Origin: Actinoplanes utahensis
GTDB lineage: Bacteria > Actinomycetota > Actinomycetes > Mycobacteriales > Micromonosporaceae
Length of the DNA: 64,000 bases
Assembly: GCF_016862455.1 (NCBI RefSeq)
Contig: NZ_BOMZ01000037.1
Location: forward strand, 1 to 64,000
Reading direction: 5' to 3'
Shown: positions 1 through 8,863 of the stretch, one piece after another
Layout of the letters: each line of letters opens with the position of its first letter
How positions within the stretch are numbered: the first letter of the stretch is position 1
Notes under the pieces: generated by a model
Databases searched by the model: none
What the model was told of the DNA's origin: nothing
The model's input: the letters and a program-made list of their open reading frames with translations, nothing else
Made by a program: the position numbers and the translations under genes

Positions 1-1324
1 GGGGGTCGCCGCCGTCGATCCGAGTGCCGGCAGCGTCGATGACCGCCTCCTCCAAGTTGCGGCAGCCCAGGCGCCACAGGGCCTCGACGAGCCGCCCAGC
101 GGCTGGCTCGCTCACTATGAGATCAGGCAGGCCCGTGCGGCTCTGGTCATACAGCCTCGCGCATCAGTGCTGCTTCCCGAGCCCTATCCGGCTGCTACCT
201 TGAATAGAGTGGATTTCCACGCCGCTGCTGCGCCACATCTGGAGCAGCTTGAGGATCGTGTGAAGCAACTGCTGGCCGAAGCCGACCTCGAAGCCGCGGA
301 TATCGGTGCCGTGGTGCTCCGCGGCGGCGACCCCGTGATCCCGGACCTGGAAGCCGGACTGACTCGGAGCGGACTTCCCGGGGCGGTCGTTCTCCGCGAG
401 CCCCACGCGATCGTGCGTGGTGCACTGCGCCTTACCCAACCGCTGAGCGCCGCTGCCGGCGGAACCGCCGAGACGATGCGGTTGCCGCGGACCCGGCTGA
501 CCCTGGCGAGCCTGGCTCGAATCGCCGTCCTTGCCGCGTGCTCCGTTGCGTTGTTCCTGCAGACGGTCACATCCGCGTACGTCTCGAAGATCGGCGGCAC
601 GATCGTGTGGGTGCTGTTCCAGGTCGAGAACCTCGGCCTTGCCGCCGCACTCGCGGCCCTCACCGCGTGGGCGGCAGCTCAACTCGCGCCCACCACCTGG
701 GTTCTTGCCAAGCAGGCTGACGACGAGGTCACTACCGGGACTCTGCTGCGTCGTGGCTTCCTGGGCGCGGCGGCTCTGGGACTCGCCATCGCCGGTCTCT
801 GGGGGCTGGGCGCCAGCATCGGTGTCGGCAAGACTGACGAGACCTACTTGACAGTGGCTCTTGCTGCTACGGCGCCTATCGCCCTCAGCGCCGCGGTCAT
901 CGCGCTCGTTGCCCCGCGGATTCCCGCACCTTCCTTGCTGGCGTGGCTGCACCGGGCCAGCCCCCCTGTGCTGCCGATCGCGCTGGCTACAGTCGGCGTC
1001 TACGCGCAGTGGACGGTGTACACCACCCGTCATCTGCCGTACCTGAATTTCGCTTTCGGGCTTTTGGAGATCGGGGGAGCGGCCCTTCTGGGCGTCGCCA
1101 CCGCCTTGACAGCGACCCGTCAGCCGTTACTGCGCATCATCGCCGCGGTCATCCTCGGTGTGGGATACGTGCTCGTAGCCGACGTCTCCACCACTGGATA
1201 TCTCACCATCGCTTACACCGTGCTTCTGGCATGGTGGGCAATAACTACTGCCGTCGCCACTATGATGACCGGCTCAACCGGCATAAGTGCATGGCTTACG
1301 CGGATGATTACGCCGCCTAAATAG
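1..1324 (+). CDS. Hsp70-like protein with C-terminal membrane domain (5' partial)
   Basis: The reading frame is open from the left window edge, so the start is missing. The first visible ~140 residues look like the end of an Hsp70/actin-fold ATPase domain: a GAVVLRGGDPVIPDLEAGL stretch matches the late phosphate-2 loop (typically GGxxRxP), and the following EPHAIVRGAL matches the 'P..AVA.GAA' helix. The remaining ~240 residues contain about eight hydrophobic segments and end in a short basic tail. Classical DnaK instead has a substrate-binding beta-sandwich here, so this is the actinobacterial type in which an Hsp70-like head is tethered to the membrane. Substrate and function are unknown. 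It ends just before a strong hairpin. Family placement is by motif resemblance only. Confidence 0.6.
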   Translation, partial: GVAAVDPSAGSVDDRLLQVAAAQAPQGLDEPPSGWLAHYEIRQARAALVIQPRASVLLPEPYPAATLNRVDFHAAAAPHLEQLEDRVKQLLAEADLEAADIGAVVLRGGDPVIPDLEAGLTRSGLPGAVVLREPHAIVRGALRLTQPLSAAAGGTAETMRLPRTRLTLASLARIAVLAACSVALFLQTVTSAYVSKIGGTIVWVLFQVENLGLAAALAALTAWAAAQLAPTTWVLAKQADDEVTTGTLLRRGFLGAAALGLAIAGLWGLGASIGVGKTDETYLTVALAATAPIALSAAVIALVAPRIPAPSLLAWLHRASPPVLPIALATVGVYAQWTVYTTRHLPYLNFAFGLLEIGGAALLGVATALTATRQPLLRIIAAVILGVGYVLVADVSTTGYLTIAYTVLLAWWAITTAVATMMTGSTGISAWLTRMITPPK

Positions 1325-1357
1325 CAGGTACCGTCGTCCGCTGTTCTGCCGTGAGCG

Positions 1358-1405
1358 CAGGGTGTGGCTGACCGTTCCGATCCGGGAACAGTAAGCCGCA
1401 CCCTG
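1358..1405 (+). terminator. Hairpin terminator after the Hsp70-like gene
   Basis: Arms CAGGGTGTGGCT (1358-1369) and AGCCGCACCCTG (1394-1405) pair over 12 bp with one G-T pair. Inside the loop a second hairpin GTTCC...GGAAC can form. It lies 34 bp after the stop codon at 1324. There is no long T-tract, as is usual in high-GC actinomycetes. Confidence 0.6.
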
Positions 1406-1623
1406 TGGCGTTTCCGTGTAACCGGATGCCGGGGCTACCTACCGCTCATGGCTGCCTCCGTCGAGGTTCGCCAACGAGGGCGCGATCCCGTGCAGTGAGC
1501 CGAGATCGCAGGGGCCCAGGCAGGTTGAAGTCCGAGTCCAACATGTCTCCAGCTAGGCGAGTTGGCCTGGGCGGTAGCAACATCAAGTAACTACGAGTGA
1601 AGGGGGAGTGATGAACCCGGTCG

Positions 1624-1893
1624 GTGGATTGTGGAAGATGTGGCCATTCTCGGAATCGGGGAAATCTATTGAAAGATCATGTTGCTGATTCGGCGGATTC
1701 GCCTGTAAATGGATATGATGGGATAAGCGGATCGACGGGTTCACCGTCGAATGATCATGATGTGATCGTTCCGCCGCTGCCGCCCGAATTCGGTCCGGCG
1801 GCAGCCCGTTCCATGTTGCGCCTGCTTGTGTCGATTCATCGCAAGCAAAAGAGTGTTGAGGAAACCGTCAGCAAATGCGTGGAGGAAGAATGA
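1624..1893 (+). CDS. Small hypothetical protein coupled to the first recombinase
   Basis: Unrecognised protein of up to 89 residues. The C-terminal half is the convincing part: a PPLPPEFGPAAARSMLRLL stretch followed by a charged helix and ending EETVSKCVEEE. Its TGA (1891-1893) overlaps the recombinase ATG (1890), giving ATGA-type coupling, so the two are probably translated together. The N-terminus is uncertain: GTG at 1624 has no clear ribosome site. An in-frame GTG near 1762 or the ATG at 1813 are alternatives, and a separate 25-codon reading frame starts at ATG 1611 behind AGGGGGAG. Base composition is lower in G+C than the flanks. It could be an accessory gene of the older integrated element; that is inference. 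Confidence 0.45.
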   Translation: MDCGRCGHSRNRGNLLKDHVADSADSPVNGYDGISGSTGSPSNDHDVIVPPLPPEFGPAAARSMLRLLVSIHRKQKSVEETVSKCVEEE

Positions 1894-3257
1894 TAGTAGA
1901 CCATGAACGGTTGGAGCGTGAGATCGCAAATGCCGGCTTCACCGCACCCAAGATCTCATTCGCCTTCTATGGCCGGGTCTCAACGGAAGACAACCAGGAC
2001 CCGGAGTCCTCCCGGCAGTGGCAACTCTCGCTGGCCCGGTCGCTGATCCTGCCGCACGGAGGGCTGATCGTCGCGGACTTCTTCGACATCGGCCAGAGCC
2101 GCTCCCTGCCCTGGGCTCGCCGGCCGGAGGCCAGCCGGCTCCTCGCGTCGTTGAAGGACCCGCAGCGAGGTTTCACCGCGGTGGTGATCGGCGAACCGCA
2201 CCGTGCCTTCTACGGCAACCAGTTCGGCCTCACCATGCCGCTGTTCAGCCACTACGGCGTCCAACTCTGGGTGCCCGAGGTGGGTGGCCGGCTCGACCCG
2301 AACAACGAGGCCCACGAGCTGGTCATGTCGGTGTTCGGCGGTATGAGCAAGGGTGAGCGCAACCGCATCAAGGTCCGTGTCCGTACCTCGATGGAGGCGC
2401 AGACCAAGCTGGAAGGCCGGTACCTCGGCGGCCGGCCGCCATACGGCTACATGCTTCAGGACGTCGGGCCGCATCCGAACCCGGCGAAGGCGGCCGAGGG
2501 CAAGTGCCTGCGCAGGCTCGTTCCGGACCCGCAGACAGCGCCGGTGGTCCAGCGCATCTTCGCCATGTATCTGGCGGGGTACGGGATCTTCGCTATCGCG
2601 GAGAGGCTGACCCGCGAGGACATCCTGTGTCCGTCGGCGTACGACCGCGCCCGGAACAAGCACCGTGAGGGAAAGGCCTGGTCCAAGGAAGCGGTCCGGG
2701 TCATCCTCAAGAATCCGCGGTACACCGGACATCAGGTCTGGAACAAGCAGCGGACCGACGAGGTCCTGCTCGACGTCGAGGACGTCGCCCTCGGGTACAC
2801 GGCTGTCACGAAGTGGAACGACCGTGACCAGTGGGTCTCCTCCGAGAAACAGGTCCACGAGGCGCTCGTCGACCAGGTGGCCTTCGACCAGGTGCAGCTG
2901 ATGATGTCGACCCGGGCGCGGACCGCCACCGCACCCAAGCGGGCGCACCGCTCCCGGCATCCCTACATCTTCAAAGGGCTCATCCACTGCGGTGTCTGCG
3001 ACCGTAAGTTGCAGGGTCACCACTCGCACGGCACCGCCTACTACCGCTGCCGGTATCCCGAGCAGTACGCCCTGGCGAACAAGGTGGAACACCCCCGTAC
3101 GGTGATGCTGCGCGAGGACACGCTGGTCGGCCCGCTGGACGCGTGGCTTGCTCAAGCGTGCGCACCGTTGGGATTCAGTTTGTGTCCGAGGCCCAACACT
3201 CGGGCTCCGCACACGGTACTCGCGGTTGGTCAGTGGCAGGTCGGCAGTAGCGGCTAG
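1890..3257 (+). CDS. Serine recombinase/integrase with internal deletion
   Basis: Start chosen at ATG 1890 because GGAGG lies 5 bp upstream; an upstream ATG at 1875 is unsupported. 455 residues. The N-terminal resolvase domain carries the catalytic serine in YGRVSTED (Ser31). A recombinase domain with the RYTGHQVWNKQRTDEVL segment and a zinc-ribbon (CGVCDRK...YYRC) follow. It is a close paralogue of the integrase at 15097. After the shared LRED motif, however, about 120 residues present in the paralogue, including its coiled coil, are absent, and the frame rejoins at a C-terminal piece resembling the paralogue's end (CAPLGFSLCPRP against CTPASSRVFDWCPRG). Loss of the coiled coil should impair integration, so this is probably an inactive relic of an older element. 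Confidence 0.8.
   Translation: MIVDHERLEREIANAGFTAPKISFAFYGRVSTEDNQDPESSRQWQLSLARSLILPHGGLIVADFFDIGQSRSLPWARRPEASRLLASLKDPQRGFTAVVIGEPHRAFYGNQFGLTMPLFSHYGVQLWVPEVGGRLDPNNEAHELVMSVFGGMSKGERNRIKVRVRTSMEAQTKLEGRYLGGRPPYGYMLQDVGPHPNPAKAAEGKCLRRLVPDPQTAPVVQRIFAMYLAGYGIFAIAERLTREDILCPSAYDRARNKHREGKAWSKEAVRVILKNPRYTGHQVWNKQRTDEVLLDVEDVALGYTAVTKWNDRDQWVSSEKQVHEALVDQVAFDQVQLMMSTRARTATAPKRAHRSRHPYIFKGLIHCGVCDRKLQGHHSHGTAYYRCRYPEQYALANKVEHPRTVMLREDTLVGPLDAWLAQACAPLGFSLCPRPNTRAPHTVLAVGQWQVGSSG
3182..3191 (+). repeat. Left att-like core, copy of tRNA-Leu 3' end
   Basis: GTGTCCGAGG here is identical to 16755-16764 inside the tRNA-Leu gene, and the preceding TT is also shared (12 of 13 positions match). 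It sits inside the tail of the first recombinase at the same relative place as in the second integrase. I read it as the junction between two tandem elements, or attL of the 13.6-kb element. A 10-bp match alone is weak; the matching context is what supports it. Confidence 0.5.
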
Positions 3258-3464
3258 ATGGTGATCTGCCGGCAGTACTAGCAGACTCTCGCCAAATAAC
3301 GCCACAGTACCGGGCGGCGCAGATCCCGCAGAAACGGTTTGACTGCAGTAAATTCTCTTGGGATATCAAGATCAATAGAACGAGCGGGTCCTTGCCGGAG
3401 GTGGCCCCTGTAGTCGATGTAATAATGTTGCGGAGTACTCATCGAGGATGATGGAGGGGCCCGC

Positions 3465-4559
3465 GTGAGTCAGGTTAGGTCGGTTGGATTCTGGAGCTAC
3501 ACCCGCCGCGATGATGACCTCGAAGGGGGGAGAATCCTCAGGCTAGCCGGAAAAATCCAGAACGAGTACGAGTTGATTACTGGAGAAGAGCTTAAACTCT
3601 TCATCGACAAGAAAAGCGTCGAATGGGGTGAGGAGTGGAAGCGAGTTACCGATACGGCGCTAACGGAAACCGTCTTCTTTATTCCCATCATTACCCCCAA
3701 ATACCTACAAAGCGAGGAGTGTCGCCGAGAATTCATCGAGTTCGTTGGTCGAGCAGCGAGCGTCGACGCCAGAGATCTTGTCCTTCCGATCTTGTATATT
3801 GACACGCCAGCGGTAAACGATGTGGATACTGCAGATGAGGTTGCGCGCCTCGTGCGCGATACCCAACAAAGCGACTGGCGCACTCTCCGCCTTACTTCCG
3901 AGGAATCAGAAGCATATCGGACTGCAATCAACTTGCTCGCACAGCGATTGGCGGATATCACCCGAGAGATGGCAGATCGGCCGCTGCCGGAGTTGGCGGA
4001 GGAACAGCAGGATGACAAGAATGAGCAATTGGACGACATAGCGGAAGCCGAAATTGCACTAGAACGGTGGTCCAAGATTCTTCAGGAGCTGGGTGAGGCA
4101 ACCCAAGATCTTCAACCACTCCTGGAAAAAACGACTGAACAAATTACGGAAAGCGATCGCCGAGGCCGGGGTGCGCGTGGGAGGATTCAGGTCTTAGCGA
4201 GATTCGCTGGTGAACTGAAAGGCCCGTCCGATCGGCTATTCGAACTCGGTACCGAATTTGGTCGAACTGCGGTCGATGCGAACCCCGGAGTCATTGCGGC
4301 CATTAGTATGGCAAAAACTGCAAGGCAGAATCCTGCCGAGGCCGCAGATGCCGAAGAATTTATTGCGACAGTTCGAGGGCTCGTCGAAATGTCGGAAGAT
4401 ATCGCCACGGCTCTTCGTCAACTGTTGAGCAATATGGAGGACGCCGAATCAGTGTCGCGTGTTGTCAGATCGCCTGTGCGACGAATGAGAAGCGGCCTCG
4501 CAGCCATGCTCGATGCACTCACCGTCCTAGACGGATGGATTCAACTCGCTGATGAGTGA
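3465..4559 (+). CDS. TIR-domain protein with helical C-terminus
   Basis: 364 residues, GTG start behind GGAGGGG. Residues ~5-160 form a TIR-type domain: the box-1-like strand SVGFWSYTRRDDD, the FIDKKSVEWGEEW loop, and FFIPIITPKYLQSEECRREF, where Glu89 lies at the position of the NAD-cleaving glutamate in TIR enzymes. A long helical, charged region (~165-360) with coiled-coil character follows and probably mediates oligomerisation or partner binding. TIR proteins of this build act as NADase effectors or sensors in antiphage immunity, so that is the likely role; activity is inferred. The gene is AT-richer than the chromosome and converges on the RipA-like gene across a shared hairpin. Confidence 0.75.
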   Translation: MSQVRSVGFWSYTRRDDDLEGGRILRLAGKIQNEYELITGEELKLFIDKKSVEWGEEWKRVTDTALTETVFFIPIITPKYLQSEECRREFIEFVGRAASVDARDLVLPILYIDTPAVNDVDTADEVARLVRDTQQSDWRTLRLTSEESEAYRTAINLLAQRLADITREMADRPLPELAEEQQDDKNEQLDDIAEAEIALERWSKILQELGEATQDLQPLLEKTTEQITESDRRGRGARGRIQVLARFAGELKGPSDRLFELGTEFGRTAVDANPGVIAAISMAKTARQNPAEAADAEEFIATVRGLVEMSEDIATALRQLLSNMEDAESVSRVVRSPVRRMRSGLAAMLDALTVLDGWIQLADE

Positions 4560-4578
4560 TTAGATTCGTTCTTTTGTT

Positions 4579-4617
4579 GCTAGGCGGCTCGATCAATTAT
4601 CAACTGGGCCGCCTAGC
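4579..4617. terminator. Bidirectional hairpin between convergent genes
   Basis: GCTAGGCGGC (4579-4588) and GCCGCCTAGC (4608-4617) are a perfect 10-bp inverted repeat with a 19-nt AT-rich loop. It lies between the TIR gene, which ends at 4559, and the oppositely oriented membrane gene, which ends at 4724. T-rich sequence (ttctttt) precedes it on the plus strand, which would serve the minus-strand transcript. Confidence 0.65.
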
Positions 4618-4723
4618 GTAGCGTCAAGGGTATGAACAATTTACTGTTGTACTTCGACGTCCGCTCAGTACGCTTACCGTCTAAAGCAGAAATCTGGACG
4701 GTAGTCTTGCAAGTTGAGAAAGT

Positions 4724-5290
4724 TTAGGCCACCAGCGCTATAGCGAAAGCAGCACCGTAAACTAGCGCAAACATAATTGGAATCCATTGCTCCATATGGC
4801 TAAGTGGCCAATACCGTGACGGGTTCCTCCCTTCACCTAGAGCCCTCCACTCAGCGCTCCAATATGGCGACGCAGGTAGTCCTTCCTCCAGCAAACCAAT
4901 AACAGTGTACTTAGCAGAATTCAGCTGACGATAGAATCGCAAGATCCAGAACCACGCGGCACATTGAATCAACAGCGCCGAGAGGGGAATCAGTAAGTAC
5001 AAAGGATTCGCGCTTGGTTGATCCTTCCAGAAGACGCCTACCGTTGCAAGGACAAGCGTGTTGAGCGTTAAGAAGAATGAATTGGCAAGACTGCGACGTG
5101 CACTGATTCGGTCAGCCATTTCGACATAAATCTTGTACTGCTCAAGTATTGCATTTCGGTATTTCTCTTCGGAGCCGGTGTAGCTCTGGTCGCTGATCGC
5201 AGAGGTCCATAGCGATGGACGTATTTCATCAGGACTAGCAACCGTAGTCTTAAGGTAGCGGCCGGCGGATGACCAGAATCTCATGTTCAT
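4724..5290 (-). CDS. RipA-like / SLATT-type membrane protein
   Basis: 188 residues from ATG 5290, chosen because AGGAAT lies upstream; an in-frame GTG at 5359 would add 23 residues. A soluble helical N-terminus holds the segment LEQYKIYVEMADRISARRS, typical of the RipA family of octameric membrane proteins. It is followed by a hydrophobic hairpin (ANSFFLTLNTLVLATVGVFW, then a second span around IPLSALLIQCAAWFWIL), a ~45-residue loop and a third C-terminal span. RipA-like and SLATT proteins are often membrane effectors or partners in nucleotide-signalling defence loci. The gene is read towards the TIR gene and lies downstream of the ATPase at 5508, which supports a shared role. No biochemical function can be read from the sequence. 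Confidence 0.6.
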   Translation of the reverse strand: MNMRFWSSAGRYLKTTVASPDEIRPSLWTSAISDQSYTGSEEKYRNAILEQYKIYVEMADRISARRSLANSFFLTLNTLVLATVGVFWKDQPSANPLYLLIPLSALLIQCAAWFWILRFYRQLNSAKYTVIGLLEEGLPASPYWSAEWRALGEGRNPSRYWPLSHMEQWIPIMFALVYGAAFAIALVA

Positions 5291-5507
5291 ATTTCGGGCA
5301 ATTCCTAGATTCGTGGGTTGATGTTGCGAAGAACCATAATCCTGTTGGAGTCGGCGCACCAGGTCAGATACCTAATGGCTGGGCCCCACATAACGAATCC
5401 TGTAAGCAGCCGTCGACGTCTGGTGCTTGGTTCGAGTTACACCTTAACCGGCTCGATCGTCTGCGATGCCGCTATAGATGCGACATCTATATCCTGAGTC
5501 CTGGATA

Positions 5508-7904
5508 TCAGTAGAAACCGATATCTAGTGCAGCTCTGAAAGCGGGATGAACAACTAGGGAGGCATCGGCAACTTCCGTTTGGAACTGTAGGCGCCTGAT
5601 GTTGTCTTTAACATGATATGCATACCTAGGTTCGCCCTTTGCGCTTACGACACCGAGAAATCCGAACCACATTAAAAGTTCGATCGTCGCTTTGAGTTCA
5701 TCGCCGTCGATATTATTCATTGAACGAAGCCGGTCTTCGACATCGGAGATCGATATAGTCTTCGGAGCACCTTCGAATGCGTATAAAACATCCCTCAGTT
5801 TTGGATGAGTGTCGGATATCTCGAATGATAAAGCGAGGAGCTGATCCTCCGAGTACCCCTTCTCGGCATATATGATGTCTTCTTCAGTGACGCGCGTGTG
5901 ACTGCGGTTGATGGCCGTCTGAACCGCTGCGCGAAGGAACTGCAGGAGATCTCTAGGGCGCATGAGGGTACGCTCAAGGATATACGCAAATGATCCGTGA
6001 CCTTCCACAAGAGGTTCACACAAGTGCGACCACATCTCCTCGAAGTCCCCTCTCAGTCCGGTAGAGGCTTCTATTCTCCGCGCTACAATTTCCTGGAATA
6101 ATGAGGCGTCTTCCCAGTCAAGCCGGATAGCTGTATCTTTGCCTTTGTCCGGGATTTCGCGTCTAAGGTGCTCATAAATATCAGATCGAAGGAATACAAG
6201 ACATTCAAAGTGAACGTCTTGTGCCTCTAATTGGTGCTGGAGCTTGCGGGTGGCATCAAGAAGCGCGCGAACAATGAGAATGTCTTCTGAGGAGGTTCCT
6301 CTTACAGGCCAGCCCTTGTCAAGATTATCAACGAGAAGCCAAACCGACTGCTTTAGCCTTAGGTACTTCACAACCGCATCTGTCAACTGCCTGAACTCGC
6401 CTGAGTAAACGACCTGTGTCAGGCGAGGGCCGACTTCCTCTGGTTTGAGGGATCCTAGTCGGCGGCCAATCCGGTCGACTTGTAGAAGAAGTCGCTGGGA
6501 GAAGTCTGATTCCAGTCCCGGATCGTGCTTCTCGTAAATCTGAGCGAGTTCATTGTATGGCGTATTTCGCGCGGGATCAACTTGAGCAATATTCCTATCT
6601 GTTTCTAGGGCGCTACGCGCGAGTTCTCCAAGGAGAATGTAGTTCCAGAAGGCAACCATCGTATGCTCCTGGAGGCCTGCGCCCAATCGGTCCAAAACTT
6701 CTTCTCTGAGCCTTACGAACTGGTGGCCTTCCGGCTTCAAGTCCAACACCATTCGGTCGTGTCCCCGGCCGATCGAAGTGCGGACGTTATAGAATATAGC
6801 TGTTTTCCCTGCCCCCTTACGTCCGATTACTAAACGTGCGTGACCCTGACGGGCTTGCGTTGACTGCCCTGTACTAACGAAATACTGTCGAAGTCCTGAA
6901 ATTTCGTTTTCAGCAGCCACATCGCCCAGGTCGAGCTTTTGCAGTAAGCCCTGCGATGTCTTTTGCTGCCGGTCCGTTCCTTCTTGCAACCGCTCAAATA
7001 CGCGGGCAAAGACATCATGGAGCAGGGCGGGAAGATTATTGGGATTGGTCCACGGGAGAACTATGTCCCTGTAGTCAATCGGTTGAACTTCCACTCCCTC
7101 TTGAACCATGGCTACAGCTTTACCGGATCCGAGCGCCATTCCTGAAATCAGGGCACATTGCGCATTGTGGGCTAAAGCCTTGGTGCGTTGGGGGGCAAGT
7201 AGGTTGGCGATTACGCCGGCCGAACCCGCAACTTGCCGACGAGCCTCATGGAGGGAAAGTCTTGGCGTTTCGACCGGATCATAGGTTCGGAATCGTATAG
7301 ACGACTTCTTGATAGTACTCTGCAGTCGGATCGTTCCCTCTGTCGGTACGGGACCCTTTAAGAGGTAGATCGGCGACTGCCGAAATTCCTGCGCTGGAAC
7401 ATTAGGTAACGACTTAGCAGCCGGCACTGCCTCTAAAAGTCGCCCGGACAGTTGGTCTGAGTTTGTGAAATCTATGTAGCCTAGAGTGTCCAATAATCCA
7501 ACCTCTTCGAATACTCTCTTGTCTGCTGAAAAGGTTGGGTCGCGAATAGGGATGACGGGCAGTCCTAGGGACAGGCTGTACCCGATTTCGAACATCACGT
7601 TGAAGCTTAAGGTCGTGACGTCGGCTACCACTACGGATGAGGTTCGAAGCGAACGGCAGATTTCGCAGAATATAGTCTGTCCCGGAACGTCCATGTTCTT
7701 CCAAGTTTTCCACGCATATGGAGATCTTCTGCCCTCTAGCTTGATGACGGCAGCCTCGATCGTTGAGGCGATCGGTTCGGGTTCAGACGGATATGCAAAG
7801 AATACGGTTTTTAGCGCGGATTGGTCGAACGACTGGTCGCATTGGCCGCTCGCATAGTGGCAGTACGACGGCGGAATCAAGATCGAAGGGGCCTGCGGGT
7901 CCAT
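5508..7904 (-). CDS. Deoxyribosyltransferase-like domain fused to P-loop ATPase (Sll1717-like)
   Basis: 798 residues. The N-terminal ~160 residues resemble the nucleoside 2-deoxyribosyltransferase/TIR-like Rossmann fold: a strand KTVFFAYPSEPE, then VVVADVTTLSFNVMFEIGYS with the DVT..N...E.G signature, then LGLPVIPI. The middle (~175-310) is unassigned. The C-terminal half is a STAND-like P-loop ATPase with Walker A GRKGAGKT (361-368), Walker B WLLVDNLDK (522-530) and a helical tail ending in a winged-helix-like region. The architecture matches ATPases of the Sll1717 type. By analogy with STAND immune proteins, the ATPase may sense a trigger and the N-terminal domain act on nucleotides or NAD. 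Divergent from the HTH gene at 8286; AT-rich like its neighbours. Confidence 0.65.
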   Translation of the reverse strand: MDPQAPSILIPPSYCHYASGQCDQSFDQSALKTVFFAYPSEPEPIASTIEAAVIKLEGRRSPYAWKTWKNMDVPGQTIFCEICRSLRTSSVVVADVTTLSFNVMFEIGYSLSLGLPVIPIRDPTFSADKRVFEEVGLLDTLGYIDFTNSDQLSGRLLEAVPAAKSLPNVPAQEFRQSPIYLLKGPVPTEGTIRLQSTIKKSSIRFRTYDPVETPRLSLHEARRQVAGSAGVIANLLAPQRTKALAHNAQCALISGMALGSGKAVAMVQEGVEVQPIDYRDIVLPWTNPNNLPALLHDVFARVFERLQEGTDRQQKTSQGLLQKLDLGDVAAENEISGLRQYFVSTGQSTQARQGHARLVIGRKGAGKTAIFYNVRTSIGRGHDRMVLDLKPEGHQFVRLREEVLDRLGAGLQEHTMVAFWNYILLGELARSALETDRNIAQVDPARNTPYNELAQIYEKHDPGLESDFSQRLLLQVDRIGRRLGSLKPEEVGPRLTQVVYSGEFRQLTDAVVKYLRLKQSVWLLVDNLDKGWPVRGTSSEDILIVRALLDATRKLQHQLEAQDVHFECLVFLRSDIYEHLRREIPDKGKDTAIRLDWEDASLFQEIVARRIEASTGLRGDFEEMWSHLCEPLVEGHGSFAYILERTLMRPRDLLQFLRAAVQTAINRSHTRVTEEDIIYAEKGYSEDQLLALSFEISDTHPKLRDVLYAFEGAPKTISISDVEDRLRSMNNIDGDELKATIELLMWFGFLGVVSAKGEPRYAYHVKDNIRRLQFQTEVADASLVVHPAFRAALDIGFY

Positions 7905-8285
7905 GGCAAGACCTTACAGTTGGCTGGAAGGTGATGAGTGCCATCTCTTATGGCGATCCGCCCTATTTTGGGTCGAATGAAGGACCGTCTCCTGTGCTGC
8001 CTGGGCGGCTTCGTAGAGGTGGTGTCTCAGGACGTTGAAGGACGCGTAGGCGTAACGAGACGTCCTGATAGAAGCGGTCGGCCTGCCTCGGTTTCGGATG
8101 CAGGGTTGTGGGCAGCCGGTATTCAGGTTGCGGGATGGATTGGGACACCGGTGGCTGAGGACCCCGGCCGTCCGTGAGCAGTTTCCGGGCGGTCGGGTGT
8201 CACTCGACGGTGTTGCCTCGGCCGGTTCTTGCTGAACGTCGACGGGCGACTGAGTGTGCCGTGACCGTAGATCGGAGTGGTTGTC
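7905..8285. other. Non-coding spacer, AT-rich cargo to transfer side
   Basis: 381 bp between two divergent genes. I see no convincing gene on either strand. It contains a GACGTCC-type half-site (AGACGTCC at 8058-8065, followed by AGAAGC) related to the tandem motif at 9581 and 15012. G+C content rises to chromosome-like values across this spacer, so it marks the border of the cargo. The GGAG at 8274 belongs to the next gene. Confidence 0.5.
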
Positions 8286-8573
8286 GTGGAAGGCACCGTC
8301 CCTGAGAACGTCCTCCGAATCTCCGCCGGCGCGTACGCAGCTCCCGTGTCGGATCCGATGCCGGGACTTGTTGGGGCCTACGAGATAAGGCTTTTGCTGG
8401 GTGTTGGCCGTCAGCGGGCTTTCATGATCACCTGTCGGGACGGGTTTCCGAAGCCGGTTGCTGAGCTGGCGTCGGGGAGGGTCTGGCGTAGGGATGATGT
8501 TGTGGCCTGGATCGGGCTGCATCGCCCGGAGGACTATGCGCGGATCACCCGGCGTGAGGCCGAGGGGTTGTGA
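8286..8573 (+). CDS. Small HTH protein (MerR/AlpA-like, excisionase-size)
   Basis: 95 residues from GTG 8286, chosen because GGAG (8274-8277) sits 8 bp upstream; GTG 8277 lies on that site. The central part reads as a winged/MerR-type helix-turn-helix: GAYEIRLLLGVGRQRAFMI followed by FPKPVAELASGRVWRRDDV, where the last segment is the usual 'G.vW...dV..W' end of AlpA/excisionase-like DNA-binding domains. Such proteins in integrative elements bend DNA for excision or regulate transfer genes. It overlaps the next gene by the TGATG arrangement. Excisionase is a reasonable guess but not shown. Confidence 0.65.
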   Translation: MEGTVPENVLRISAGAYAAPVSDPMPGLVGAYEIRLLLGVGRQRAFMITCRDGFPKPVAELASGRVWRRDDVVAWIGLHRPEDYARITRREAEGL

Positions 8574-8863
8574 TGGGTCCCAGGGCAAGGATCTCGGGTG
8601 TCTATCCCGGCCGTGAGGTGCTTGATCAGATCGGGCAGGTCGAGCGGGACCTCTACGCGCACCTATCGGTCACCGCCGACGGGTTGTGTGCCACGTGTAG
8701 GGAGCCGGAGCCGTGCCGAGCTAGGTACGACGCGTTCGGGTTCCTCAACCGGTACGGCGTTCTGCCCAGACGGCGACCCGGCGCCGCCGGTGTCACCGCT
8801 TCGGTCGGTCAATCCTTCAACGGCTTTGCTGAGCCCCATACTCGCTCGAACGCGGCGATGTGA
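8573..8863 (+). CDS. Small cysteine-containing hypothetical protein
   Basis: 96 residues from ATG 8573, overlapping the preceding stop (TGATG). It contains the segment DGLCATCREPEPCRARYDAF, with three cysteines in a CxxC...C spacing that could bind zinc. Short proteins of this kind are common in the small-gene clusters of actinomycete integrative elements. The last ~55 bp (8809-8863) run into the oppositely oriented XRE-PLD gene. No known domain. Confidence 0.5.
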   Translation: MGPRARISGVYPGREVLDQIGQVERDLYAHLSVTADGLCATCREPEPCRARYDAFGFLNRYGVLPRRRPGAAGVTASVGQSFNGFAEPHTRSNAAM

